A program made the translations under genes and the position numbers. The notes beneath the pieces are model-generated. The model saw only the letters and a list, made by a program, of their open reading frames with translations, had not been told where the DNA came from and ran no database searches. From Apostichopus japonicus (Eukaryota; Echinodermata; Holothuroidea; Aspidochirotida; Stichopodidae): a stretch of DNA of 64,000 bases. Shown here one piece after another: positions 53,393-64,000 of the stretch. The stretch lies in the NCBI RefSeq assembly GCF_037975245.1, contig NC_092569.1, positions 8,701,001 through 8,765,000 of the forward strand. Direction: 5' to 3'. Numbering within the stretch: the stretch's first letter is position 1; every line of letters begins with the position of its first letter.

Positions 53393-54388
53393 TGCAAATC
53401 AGCTATAACATGAGACCGTGCACATTAGCTATAACATGAGACCGTGCACATTAGCTATAACATTATACCGTGCACATTAGCTATAACATTATACCGTGCA
53501 CATTAGCTATAACATTATACCGTGCACATTAGCTATAACATGATACCGTGCACATTAGCTTTAACATGATACCGTGCACATTAGCTATAACATGAGACCG
53601 TTCACATTAGCTATAACATGATACCGTGCACATTACCTATAACATTATACCGTGCACATTAGCTATAACATGATACCGTGCACATTAGCTTTAACATGAT
53701 ACCGTGCACATTAGCTATAACATGAGACCGTTCACATTAGCTATAACATGATACCGTGCACATTAGCTATAACATGATACCGTTTACATTAGCTATAACA
53801 TGATACCGTGCACATTAGCTTTAACATGAGACTGTGCACATTAGCTATAACATGAGACCGTGCAAATCAGCTATAACATGATACCGTGCACATTAGCTAT
53901 AACATGATACCGTGCACATTAGCTATAACATTATACCGTGCACATTAGCTATAACATGATACCGTGCACATTAGCTATAACATTATACCGTGCACATTAG
54001 CTTTAACATGATACCGTGCACATTAGCTATAACATGAGACCGTTCACATTAGCTATAACATGATACCGTGCACATTAGCTATAACATTATACCGTGCACA
54101 TTAGCTATAACATGATACCGTGCACATTAGCTATAACATGATACCGTGCACATTAGCTATAACATGATACCGTTCACATTAGCTATAACATGATACCGTG
54201 CACATTAGCTTTAACATGATACCGTGCACATTAGCTATAACATGAGACCGTTCACATTAGCTATAACATGATACCGTGCACATTAGCTATAACATGATAC
54301 CGTGCACATTAGCTATAACATGATACCGTGCACATTAGCTATAACATGAGACTGTGCACATTAGCTATAACATGAGACTGTGTACATC
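53393..54388. repeat. 26-bp minisatellite, about 38 units
   Basis: The unit is AGCTATAACATGATACCGTG plus CACATT. Variants are GAGACCG, TTATACCG, GTTCAC, GCTTTAAC and TTACC. GCTTTAAC units start at 53558, 53688, 53818, 54000 and 54208, all multiples of 26 apart (5, 5, 7 and 8 units), so duplication was of multi-unit blocks in strict phase. Confidence 0.96.
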
Positions 54389-55033
54389 ACCTTACCATAG
54401 AACTGAGAATCAATTGATTTAAAGTAAAAAGAAGAAGATTGTATTGAAATGTATCGATTGTTGTTTTGTGTTTCACTCCATTGATAACAACCTCAGATTA
54501 GAGCTAGCTTATCCAATTTTGATTCGGAGGTGGGAGGGGGGGGGGGCATGGGTGGCGTGGGATCGGGAGAAGGGTGAAGTATACTATATATCACTGAATG
54601 TGGTACATTCGTAGATTGATCACTGCAATCGAGAGTGGAACACTGAATGGAAAATGATGGATTGTTCGCGGAGTTTAAACTAAGATCCCAGACTTGCTGC
54701 TTCAAATTCACATTATGTAACAAAACGTATTAAAATATAAAAAAAAACATTAAGAAATTCTCTTACTACCATCATACAGTTACCTTTTGAGAAATGTTCT
54801 ATTTACGTTATATTTTACGTTCTTACGTGACTGTCAGGACATTAACCTGTGCACATTGAAATGGCCGAAGGATCAAGACCATTGTATTATCTACTCCAGA
54901 ATCCCTTTATTCCTTTGATCTTCATCACAGACAGTTTGTCTGGAGGGAGGAATATTGGTGTGTTGAAGTTATCAATCAACTTCAGCCTCATCCTTATTTT
55001 CAATTGTGTTGGTCATAATATTATCGTATGGTA

Positions 55034-55079
<46 letters not shown>

Positions 55080-55276
55080 GATATAACATTAATAATTATA
55101 ATTATAAGTATAAAGATTTCACATATTGCTGTGTAATCATGTCTAAGTTGTCCTCAGTTTTTGTAAATCACCTTCTTATCTCTCATAATTTCTTTCGTCG
55201 ACCGAAGATGGTCAAAGAAACATTCTTAACAAGAATTGCTGTATATGGGCATGATATTACATATATATATTTATGT
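54389..55276. other. unique sequence with (TA)n
   Basis: No gene supported. A G run lies at 54532-54546 and a (TA)n tract at 55036-55076. Confidence 0.4.
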
Positions 55277-55284
55277 TTTTGAAA

Positions 55285-55583
55285 CAGGCGCGTAGCCAAG
55301 GGGGGGGGGGGGCGAAAGGGGCAGCCGCCCCCCCCCCTTGAGCATATTTAAAAACATTTTTTTTAAATGTTTTTATGATATCGCTAGTATTTTCAAAAGA
55401 GAAAATGCTAAGATGCAACTTACAAGGCCTGGGAAGCGCCATTTCCAGCGATCTGGGAGGCATTTTCAGCCAAAATTTCTTGTACGCTTCGCGCCAACTC
55501 ATGGTGGCGCTACGCTTAGATAGTTTGCAATGCCGATTCTACAGTTTCGCCCCTCCCTTGACAAATTCCTGGCTACGTGCCTG
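55285..55583 (-). mobile_element. 299-bp hAT-like MITE, perfect 8-bp TSD (TTTTGAAA)
   Basis: The left end CAGGCGCGTAGCCAAGG (55285-55301) pairs with the right end CCTGGCTACGTGCCTG (55568-55583). TTTTGAAA is exact at 55277-55284 and 55584-55591. The core is on the minus strand at 55480-55525. G and C runs at 55300-55338 can pair with each other. It is the shortest, cleanest copy in the window and a good guide to the family's structure. Confidence 0.9.
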
Positions 55584-55591
55584 TTTTGAAA

Positions 55592-56724
55592 TATCGATTC
55601 TTACGGAAATGGGACGGACGCATTCGTCAAGTATATACATACTAAATCCGATATAATATTACTAGAACTGACATATAGATTAATGTGACCTGTGAGTGTT
55701 TGATCAAGCATATTATTTAGTCTGTTAGCTTTAACGATCACTACTCGGTCAATGGATGTCGCAGACCTTGTAAACTTATAGAGAGATAGAGATGACACAA
55801 TGCATTGTGGGCGAAACATATCTATAAAGATGATGGAGTTTGGTGGACCCACGGTAGTTCACTCATTTTCAAAGAGTCAAGTAGCCACTCAAATCTCTGC
55901 TTGAATACATTTGTGTAAATATCACAGTTTAGTCTTAATGATTTGATGTAGTACGTATACTATATCGGTCTAGCTGTAAATACATGCCAGCCAAAATCTC
56001 TCAACATTATCCTTTAATTTATTGTTTTTCTTTGAGACCGCAATGAGTTACTTTACATTACATTAGCCCGTAAGACACAGCACCATAGGAACGAATGTTT
56101 GAAAACAGTAAAACATGAAATGTACTCGTTTGACATTGCAGATCTAAACATTAACTATTGTCAATGATATTAACTCTATGTCTATGACGTAGCACTGAGT
56201 CCCTAGATAGGTAGGATCAGTATAAGATACTTATAGTCAATTCATTAACAGTCTGACAAAACCAATAATAACAGCAATGAATTGATCAAATTAACACGGC
56301 GGGCATTTATTAAATTTAACGATGTACACCGCTGTGGGTGACGCAAATTGTCACGCCTTTTTATATTTTGAAACGCTGAATTTAAAAGCTTAGGCAATAA
56401 TCTACCCCTGGCATTAGGTGCATTATACCATTGTTAACCTTCCGGGCTGCTTCCTGCGCACAGTTTGCTTGTCACAATTGTGAGAACAGTTGGACTTCTT
56501 CATTTTAAACGACGGAGGTAAATGTCAGCATTGTAATTTACACACATTTTGATGAGATGACATGTTGATAAGAAATTAAAAGTAAGAGACAAAATTGTCT
56601 ACAGTTAGTGTTAACATATCATAGAGAAAAATCTGTCTTTGGCTATAATCAATTTCATTTAAGCATTCTAATGATTAAAAGAAGTTGAATGATTTTTTTT
56701 TTAAATTTATCTCGGCATTCTATT
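55592..56724. other. unique AT-rich sequence
   Basis: No supported gene or repeat. Confidence 0.4.
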
Positions 56725-56770
56725 TATCTGTATTTGTAACATACAAGCATGCATGTTACAAATACAGATA
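56725..56770. repeat. perfect 18-bp inverted repeat, 10-nt loop
   Basis: TATCTGTATTTGTAACAT (56725-56742) and ATGTTACAAATACAGATA (56753-56770) are exact reverse complements. The right arm is the start of the first 105-bp unit. Confidence 0.93.
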
Positions 56771-57682
56771 ACTAGATGTTACTATTATGTATTGAGTATT
56801 CTGAAATAAATGATATCCTACTGATATTGCTCATCTCGTCCAGATACACACGTTACAAATACAGACAACTAGATGTTACTATTATGTATTAAGTATTCTG
56901 AAATAAATGATACTGATAATATTACTCATTGCGTCCAGATACACTGTTACGCACGTTACTAATACAGATAACTAGATGTTATTATCTATGAAGTATTCTG
57001 AAATAAATGATAGCCTACTGATATTGCTCATCGCGTCCAGATACACTGTTGCGCACGTCGCAAATACAGATAACTAGATGTTACTATTATGTATTAAGTA
57101 TTCTGAAATAAATGATACTGATATTATTACTCATCCAGTCCAGGGTCACTGTTACGCACGTTACAAATACAGATATCTAGATGTTAGTATTATCTATTAT
57201 GTATTCTGAAATAAATGATATCCTACTGATATTGCTCATCGCGTCCAGATACACTGTTGCGCACGTTACAAATACAGATAACTAGATGTTATTATTATCT
57301 ATGAAGTATTCTGAAATAAATGATATCCTACTGATATTGCTCATCGCGTCCAGATACACTGTTGCGCACGTTACAAATACAGATAACTAGATGTTATTAT
57401 TATCTATGAAGTATTCTGAAATAAATGATATCCTACTGATATTGCTCATCGCGTCCAGATACACTGTTGCGCACGTTACAAATACAGATAACTAGATGTT
57501 ACTTATATGTATGAAGTATTCTGAAATAAATGATACTGATATTATTACTCATCCAGTCCAGGGTCACTGTTACGCACGTGACAAGTACATATAACTAGAT
57601 ATTATTATTATGTATGAAGCATTCTGAAATAGATGATACTGATATTACTCATCGCGTCCAGGGTCACTGTTACGCACGTTTT
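56743..57682. repeat. 97-105 bp minisatellite, about 9 units
   Basis: The phrase AACTAGATGTTA or a variant occurs at about 56770, 56867, 56970, 57072, 57175, 57280, 57385, 57490 and 57593. Each unit also has GTATTCTGAAATAAATGATA and CGCGTCCAGATACACTGTT. Two unit types are seen: those with GATATCCTACTGATATTGC and those with GATACTGATATTATTAC. Confidence 0.93.
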
Positions 57683-58220
57683 AAACCTTCAACAAATAAA
57701 AACTATAATTTTGTAATTTACCGACAGTTAAATCCGATTATTGCGGCTTCATCCATTATGAAGATTTTTATATAATTTTGAATATTCGGCTATGATTGAA
57801 TTAATCATGTTTCGTGTGAGACCACTTTGGCGACGTGGCAGACGAAACAACTCAACGGGACTAGGCATTGCTTACAGGCAGAGAGGGGCAAGGGTGTGGG
57901 GTGGGGGGGGGGTAAATTTTGTATAACATACTTTACGATTACCAAACAACATTGCATCGGCTTACTGATCAGGAGGTAGGATACTTTACAATAATGTCGT
58001 AAGGTAGGTGTACGACTAAGTACATGAACCTGTGTAGTAGACCTATAATGAAAAGAAAAGGGAAAACTTAATGTTTCTGCAATCTGTAATTATTGATAAA
58101 TGTTAATGTATTTGCATCTACTCTCTTGATTGACAAGCACCGTTCATGCATCAATCATAATCTTGAAAATAACTATCATATGTCAAGTTCTTCCAAGTTT
58201 TGTTTCTGTTTATTACAATA

Positions 58221-58256
<36 letters not shown>

Positions 58257-59790
58257 GACACCACGATATAGAGATATACGAGAGAAATTTTAACTCGATG
58301 CGGTTGTATAGATGCGGCAGTACCGTTTAAGAACGGGGCTCCTCACACCCCCCCACCACCTCCCCTCCCACACAACACACACACACACATAAATACTGAA
58401 AAAATATTAACCAGGGATGGGAACAAAATTGATCTTGCCAGCTACAGTGAATTAATGTATCCAATTCCTGGGCCGCAACACTGCAGGATCAACAAATTTC
58501 CGTGTTGACAAAACAACAAATGGAAACTAAAAGATAAAACAGTTCTACCTAATGCGCATGACCCATCTTTCCATATATATCCAAGTGTACCCATATTTAC
58601 AAAATCCTCAAAGTAGTGTTATTGTTTTTCGTTCATTTAGTTAATTTCATAATTTCAAATGGTTCATGATTGGTTGAAACACGCGGGCAGCATTAACGGG
58701 ACTTTGAAACTTTCTCGAAATAACCAGAAAGTTTTCGCGGGGCTGCATGCTCTCTACCTTCTAATGATGAAAAATAAGAAATGAGTTTCAAACTTGTGAC
58801 TATCATTCGGTGAACCACCACAATGAGTCGTGAATCAATGCCACTATACGGCTTTCTTTTCCACCACCCACCTACCCCTCCACCCACCAAACCACACCTA
58901 ACCACGCCCCACCCACCCACCAGACCCACCCACCAGGCCCACCCACCAGACCGACCCGACCAACCCCATCAGACCACACCCCACCCCACCTAACCCTCAA
59001 CACGCTCTCATGTTCTCATTACATTGAAATCAAATAACAGTTTAGTGTATAATATTGTAGTTACTTTGATATATGTCTTCGCATGCACTGTTAACTCCAT
59101 TTAATAGTCACTTTTCCTTCTTTCGGTAACTTGTGAAGGTACTTATAAACCATTCCAATAGTCAGCTATTATATGCAGACCCGCGTACGGTAGCACTTAA
59201 AATTTACACAATACTTGAAGAAAAATACACTTGAATTTGATTAGCTCTGCTCTTAGGATGAATTCCCTGGGGATTTCATACCACATGTTCTTGCATGATT
59301 TATGTCCTTCAAATTTCTATCATTGCTTCCTTGCTCGGCTTTTAAATTGGTTATTGGCCTATATTCACCGATATGTGAGGCTTGCGGTCCAGTTCATGGC
59401 TTATTGAGCAGCTTACTTGTGTAAAGAGAATATTGAACAGGCCCCATGGTAAACGGGATCTCATCACAAATAGACGGTAATACCTTAATACGTAGAACAT
59501 GTCCAAAATGAATGATTCGGTCTTGAATACATGACAGGCAATTTAACATGAAAATCGCTTGAACTTATAACGAGAATCTATATCAGTGTTTGTTCATATA
59601 CTTGGAGTTGTATGAACGTATCCAGGCCAGTATGCCAACTGATAAGTAATATGTCATGAGTATACGTAACATCTGATCAACTGGGCTCGTGACGCAGAAA
59701 GACAACTGACGAGTGGAAGAAACTGGTTCGAAATCCGACCTGTCATCCTTTTCTAAGGCAGTGATTGAATATTAGAACGAAAATACTTAG
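57683..59790. other. gene-poor sequence with C-rich tract
   Basis: No supported gene. A G run lies at 57899-57912, (AATGAT)n at 58222-58258 and a CCCACCCACCA-rich tract at 58855-58995. At 59700-59745 a perfect B-box GGTTCGAAATCC is seen without a clear A box, possibly a decayed tRNA-derived SINE. Confidence 0.4.
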
Positions 59791-59793
59791 TAC

Positions 59794-59827
<34 letters not shown>

Positions 59828-59841
59828 CATATATATAGGCC

Positions 59842-59873
<32 letters not shown>

Positions 59874-59915
59874 CATATATATAGGCCTATATATATATAT
59901 ATATATATATCTATA

Positions 59916-59960
<45 letters not shown>

Positions 59961-60022
59961 AAGAAAGATCAACACACCAGAAAAAATATATATAAATATA
60001 TATAAATATATATATATATATG
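59791..60022. repeat. (TA)n microsatellite complex
   Basis: TA tracts are interrupted by GGCC and TTTATATATATACATATA, the latter block repeated twice (about 59797-59838 and 59842-59888). Confidence 0.95.
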
Positions 60023-60207
60023 CATCCATATATATCCATGTACTCTTCTTTTTACAATCCAATCCGTCTTGGCATTTCAATACTTGACATAGTCTGATCA
60101 TTAACGTGGGTGGACGATTAATTGCAATAAATACAGATCTCGCAAGAATGTTTAGCATAAAAAATAGTGAGTTCAAAAACAAGGGCAGGGTCACGATGCG
60201 AAGTTAA

Positions 60208-60935
60208 TCACGAAAAATACCTCTTCAAACTAGATTTTTGTGACCACCTAAAAAATTTCAGAGATTTTCCGTTGGTAAAAGCTGATAATTCAAAACATCT
60301 GCTTGATCTCATAAGGTGTATAGCACGATAGCATAATTCATCGCAAACGACATGATCCTCAGCGGGACGTTTATGACGTAACTGGTCAGAGACTGGTAAG
60401 GCGATGTCACCATCGCGAATGAGCTGCACCCAATTTTTTATATGTATTGTTAACAATTCATTTATTGACATGCGGAGATTAAATTTTGTCAAACGATACA
60501 TATTGATGTCTAGATTGAAACTCAGATAATCGACAGCTGTCATGAAACTCTCAAAGCTTTGAAATGTAAAACAGAAATCAATAGCACGAACATCAAGTAA
60601 CGACAAAGTCATCTGTATCAGGCCGAACTTTAAAACTTTCTAAATATTATGAAAAGTAAGTACTTACTTACTTCTAAATTATTCCCAGACAATTGGACAA
60701 TCATTATTAAATCAATGAGGAAGATATTTATTAGAGTGACAGTAAAATGCTTACTGAAGTTTGTGCATGGTTGATGTAGCTTTGCGATTCTAGCATATTC
60801 TGATGACCTAACATGTGCCACGATGTCGTACATGCATAGCAATATCGAAAACATTTCACGAAGATATGTTTGCAACCAATCGTTATGCAAAGAACTGTCG
60901 AATCTAAAGAGAATAGTCACGGTTCTTTTATCCAT
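60208..60935 (-). CDS. possible two-exon gene of unknown product (weak)
   Basis: I do not recognise this product. A minus-strand frame starts at 60935 in a good Kozak setting (AGAAATGG), with an in-frame TAG upstream, and reads MDKRTVTILFRFDSS. It reaches a strong donor (GTAAGC, intron start 60754). An acceptor-like TTTAGAAAG follows, and a second frame of 134 codons (60612-60208) lies beyond. Joining is in frame only if the second AG is used (exon 2 from 60635); with the stronger TTTAG at 60640 it is out of frame. No domain, signal peptide or obvious membrane segment is seen. A frame this long is roughly expected once by chance in AT-rich DNA of this size. Confidence 0.15.
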
Positions 60936-61499
60936 TTCTGCAATATTATTCTGTGATCTCTGCTATAGTTGTATGTGTTCCACTGACATGAACATTAAGC
61001 ATCCTTGTCTACGATCGTTCTTGTTTAAACAGGACTGTTGTATAAATAGTCACTCGTTCATGTTGTGCTTCACATGAAACTTAAAGCAGTGAGAGGAGGC
61101 CGTTGAACTCTTCTCAGATTAATTCTGTAGTTGGGTGTATCTAACAGCCACTTAAAATTAAATTGATCTTGAAGCGGATTTAGTAAGCCTAGTTCCTTTG
61201 TATTATCTGGTCGTTTACGTACGTATATTCTTCAAGATATTTGAAAGATTATGAGGTGTATGGAATCAAAAATTAATCATTTGATTGCCTTACAATAGTT
61301 TTCCTTCATCCAGTTTAGTAATCCAGCGATGCCGTATAGAGCGCACCACTAATTAGGAAAGTGGGAGGTGGGGTGGGGGGGGGGCTAAACATGGTTATGT
61401 CAATGCCCCCCCCCCTCCTCGCTGGTTACATGCCAATGTACCGGTATACAGGTAAGTATTTGCTTCATTAACTTAAGTCGCCATTATTCAGAATAAGTA
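60936..61499. other. unique sequence with MITE-like debris
   Basis: No gene supported. G and C runs at 61371-61419, with CTGGTTACATGCC after them, resemble a decayed MITE right end. Confidence 0.35.
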
Positions 61500-61559
61500 G
61501 AATAAGGTGGACATGTGTATGGACATGGGGGCGTAGCTTACCCGCGACTTTTTACCGCA

Positions 61560-62225
61560 TAGAGCATTAAAATACAAAACAAAAAATAGCAGTTTGCCCA
61601 TTACGCATATATCAAAATGGCCGACACTTCAAACCCATCTGTAGAACATCAGACTCAAGATATACAGATTACATAAATTAATTTAAAATACCAAATGTTA
61701 CGTAATCAATAGGAGGTCGTATAGGTCAAACTTGGGCCAAATTTTAGCGAACGTATTTCGCGAACTCTTTCTTAACGGTCACTACAATGGAATTCTACTT
61801 GGTGGGCATTTGCCTGGGCATATAATGACATAAAAGGTCATTAGTCAACGGTCAAATAACCAAAAACAGCATTTGGGTTAAAATATACCAAAATAATCTA
61901 ACGGCCGAAACCATCCAAGCTCATACAGATGAAAGATATTAATAGCTCATTAATGCATGTAAAACGCAAAAGGTCACGTAATTAAACGGAGGTCAAGCTC
62001 CAAATTTGTGCTAACTAATAACTTTAGGCCTACGACAGATGGACTTCAAACTTGGTCGATATGTGTGCCTGGGCATGACTAATGATGCCACTGGGTCAAA
62101 GGTCAGGAATCTAAGATGAAATAGCCGAGACCCACAAACCCCTGTAGGATACCAGAGTTTGCAAGTTTAAATGGTATTAATTAATGTATAATGCCAACGT
62201 CTAACGTCAGAGGTCAGACAGAGTT
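61560..62225. repeat. old diverged duplicated repeat with GGTCA motifs
   Basis: Two related stretches (about 61620-61850 and 61900-62110) share the order GGAGGTC, CAAA(C/T)TTG, TGCCTGGGCAT, then AAGGTCA-type motifs. GGGTCAAAGGTCA at 62094-62106 is a near-perfect DR1. Confidence 0.5.
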
Positions 62226-63556
62226 CGAAAACCCTAACAATTGGTGGTTAACCCTTTTCTGTTTGTTAGCATGTAGGTTAAAGCAATCAAACCACACAAT
62301 ATTTAGAGAATGATGAGACAAATATTAAAATATTTCTTTTAGCATGTTGAGGGTAAAGTTGAAAGGACAATGTAGGTCAGAGGTGATATTGACCCACATT
62401 CTATGCCTTGCATGAAACAACAGTGATGGTTAGGTAATATAGTTTTCTACTAAACTTTAACCTAAGCTATACGTTAACAAATGAGTCCAGCCTATTAATA
62501 AGATGGCAACCAGATGCAATCAGTATTAAGCCAAATCACTTCCGTCATGGAGTAGATGAGATCTACAACTCCATGCATTGTTCTCTTTTTTATTTATCTC
62601 TTGGCTATTGTGCCAAACGAAAAAGATCTGAAAAGTGTCCAGTCCATATAGGAAGTAATAATTGTTTGATTGCATTGATTTAATGAATAATTAGAGGAGG
62701 GGGGGGGGCGGTAGAGAAATTAACATACAATGCAAAAGTTCATGAGGCCACGAGGTCATAAAAATTCAAGGGATCATGTATTTCAAACTTTGTGAGTCAT
62801 TGTGGTGACCCCATACTGGTCATATACCCACATTGTGGGATGAGACCTGAAACTATATGGATTGCCGGCTTATTGTTTGATATTTTCTTGACAGTGTTCA
62901 CGACATTTTATGGGTTGCGCCGACCATGCATATCTCCCTACTACTCCCTACTTGTATTAAAATCGCAGTGGAAAAAAAAGAATAAAAAAATATAGAAATC
63001 TTAATTCACAATTTTAAATATGATTTGACATTGTTTGGAAGTAATGAAGTATTCTCTCTAGACACAATTGATAAAATTTCATCAGAATAATTGCAATTGA
63101 TGACAATACATATGCGCTTCCAACGATATTTTGCAATACTCCTTCCGACGTATTATATCATATGCTGTTGTCCAAGCCCGCGATGTATAAAGTACAATAA
63201 AAACGCTTTCATTTAGTTCGGATTTTAACGGATATCACTAAAACATCAGTAACAGGTTCAAGTGGTTGCGCCATCAGACCTTGATTGTTACATTACAAAA
63301 CGACAGAACCTAGTCGTTTCCATTGATTTAATATTCCTTTTTTTTAGAAGGACAGTAATTGTCGAGGTATACTAGACGATTCATTATCGATTGTAAGGAA
63401 GTTATTAAAAAGTGATTTTTATCCTACATTACCTTAATTGAAGGATTCCACGCTATATTTGGCAAGGGTTTACTTAGTATACTATTAGAGCCAAACTTTA
63501 CAAAGTTCGAATTTTAGCATTATCGTTGCTTTCATGCCAAACCTCGAGCATCATCG
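62226..63556. other. unique AT-rich sequence
   Basis: No supported gene. A G run lies at 62697-62710. Confidence 0.4.
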
Positions 63557-63712
63557 TGTTTAATGAAAGAACATGCACAGGGTGTTGTGTTTAATGAACG
63601 AACATGCACAGGGTGTTGTGTTTAATGAACGAACATGCACAGGGTGTTGTGTTCAATGAAAGGACATGCACAGGGTATGTTTAATGAAAGAACATGCACA
63701 GGGTGTTGTTTA
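63557..63712. repeat. 31-bp minisatellite, 5 units
   Basis: GTTTAATGAACGAACATGCA plus CAGGGTGTTGT. Units start at 63557, 63589, 63620, 63651 and 63679. Variants are GAAAG, GTTCAATG and one unit shortened by 3 bp. Confidence 0.93.
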
Positions 63713-64000
63713 TATTCAAGTAACCTTTATGGTGGAAGCAACCCAATTCCCCAGTATTCCCCCATCCCCTATCAGAACTTGAAATCTCTTTCAGAGAACC
63801 ACAATTCCTCTTTTATAGATACATTCCGTAGAAGTTTAGAGTAAATCCTCTTTCAGACATACATTTTTGTTCAAAAAAGCTGTGGCTTTACAGGTTTAAT
63901 TAAATAAGGCAAATCGTCGCTTTTGTTGGTTTACATTTCCAAACGTTGCTCTGCCAGTCACTGAAATCGGGTTAAATAAGCCAGTTTCTTCCGATATTAC
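63713..64000. other. unique sequence
   Basis: No feature seen. Confidence 0.4.

Noticed and set aside
59700-59745. tRNA gene or SINE
   Set aside because: The B box GGTTCGAAATCC is good, but I find no proper A box or cloverleaf. At most it is a decayed fragment.

Overview
This window looks like AT-rich, gene-poor nuclear DNA from a metazoan, probably a marine invertebrate such as an echinoderm or hemichordate. The taxon is an inference from repeat style (oligo-G-bearing MITEs, many minisatellites, a hammerhead-ribozyme retroelement), not from a recognised gene. There are no bacterial-type operons, rRNA genes, canonical tRNA genes or CRISPR arrays. I recognise no conserved protein-coding gene. 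Most long open frames are translations of tandem repeats. The few long frames in unique sequence are about as many as an AT-rich 64 kb would give by chance. The best of them, on the minus strand at 60208-60935, is listed with low confidence.

The content is repeats. Tandem arrays, left to right: a 21-bp minisatellite (534-2204), a (CGAA)n microsatellite with about 0.5 kb of perfect repeat (7431-8435), a 51/52-bp array (14486-15207), a 29-bp array with a 348-bp higher-order unit (16590-17742), a G-rich array of about 50 bp units (22962-23475), a degenerate array split by transposons (27650-28165 and 30935-31025), an 81-bp dimeric array (46148-46497), (TCA)n (51721-52240), a 26-bp array (53393-54388), a 105-bp array (56743-57682) and a 31-bp array (63557-63712). 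Several (TA)n tracts lie between them.

Dispersed repeats are mostly non-autonomous DNA transposons (MITEs) with terminal inverted repeats and oligo-G/oligo-C ends. Target-site duplications can be read directly. Elements ending in CAGGGGCG(G/T)ATCCAGG-type termini have 5-bp duplications (18820-20763, 28166-30934, 29668-30407, 43965-45290). Elements with other termini have 8-bp (possibly 9-bp) duplications (10080-11696, 37866-38712, 44106-44941, 55285-55583, probably 28598-30839). Both classes carry the same internal GC-rich core, seen eight times in the window. At 28-31 kb they are nested like Russian dolls inside an interrupted minisatellite. Long foldback structures occur at 11498-11647, 21808-22011, 22816-22934, 29183-29400 and 56725-56770.

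The most interesting single item is a complete type I hammerhead ribozyme motif at 43241-43299, fused to a tRNA-like pol III promoter (A box 43197-43207, B box 43239-43249). A truncated second copy of the unit lies 340 bp downstream. This resembles metazoan retrozymes, SINEs or Penelope-type terminal repeats that encode self-cleaving RNA. Nothing suggests that the repeats work together with a host gene here; the window reads as intergenic or long-intron DNA shaped by transposition, slippage and unequal exchange.
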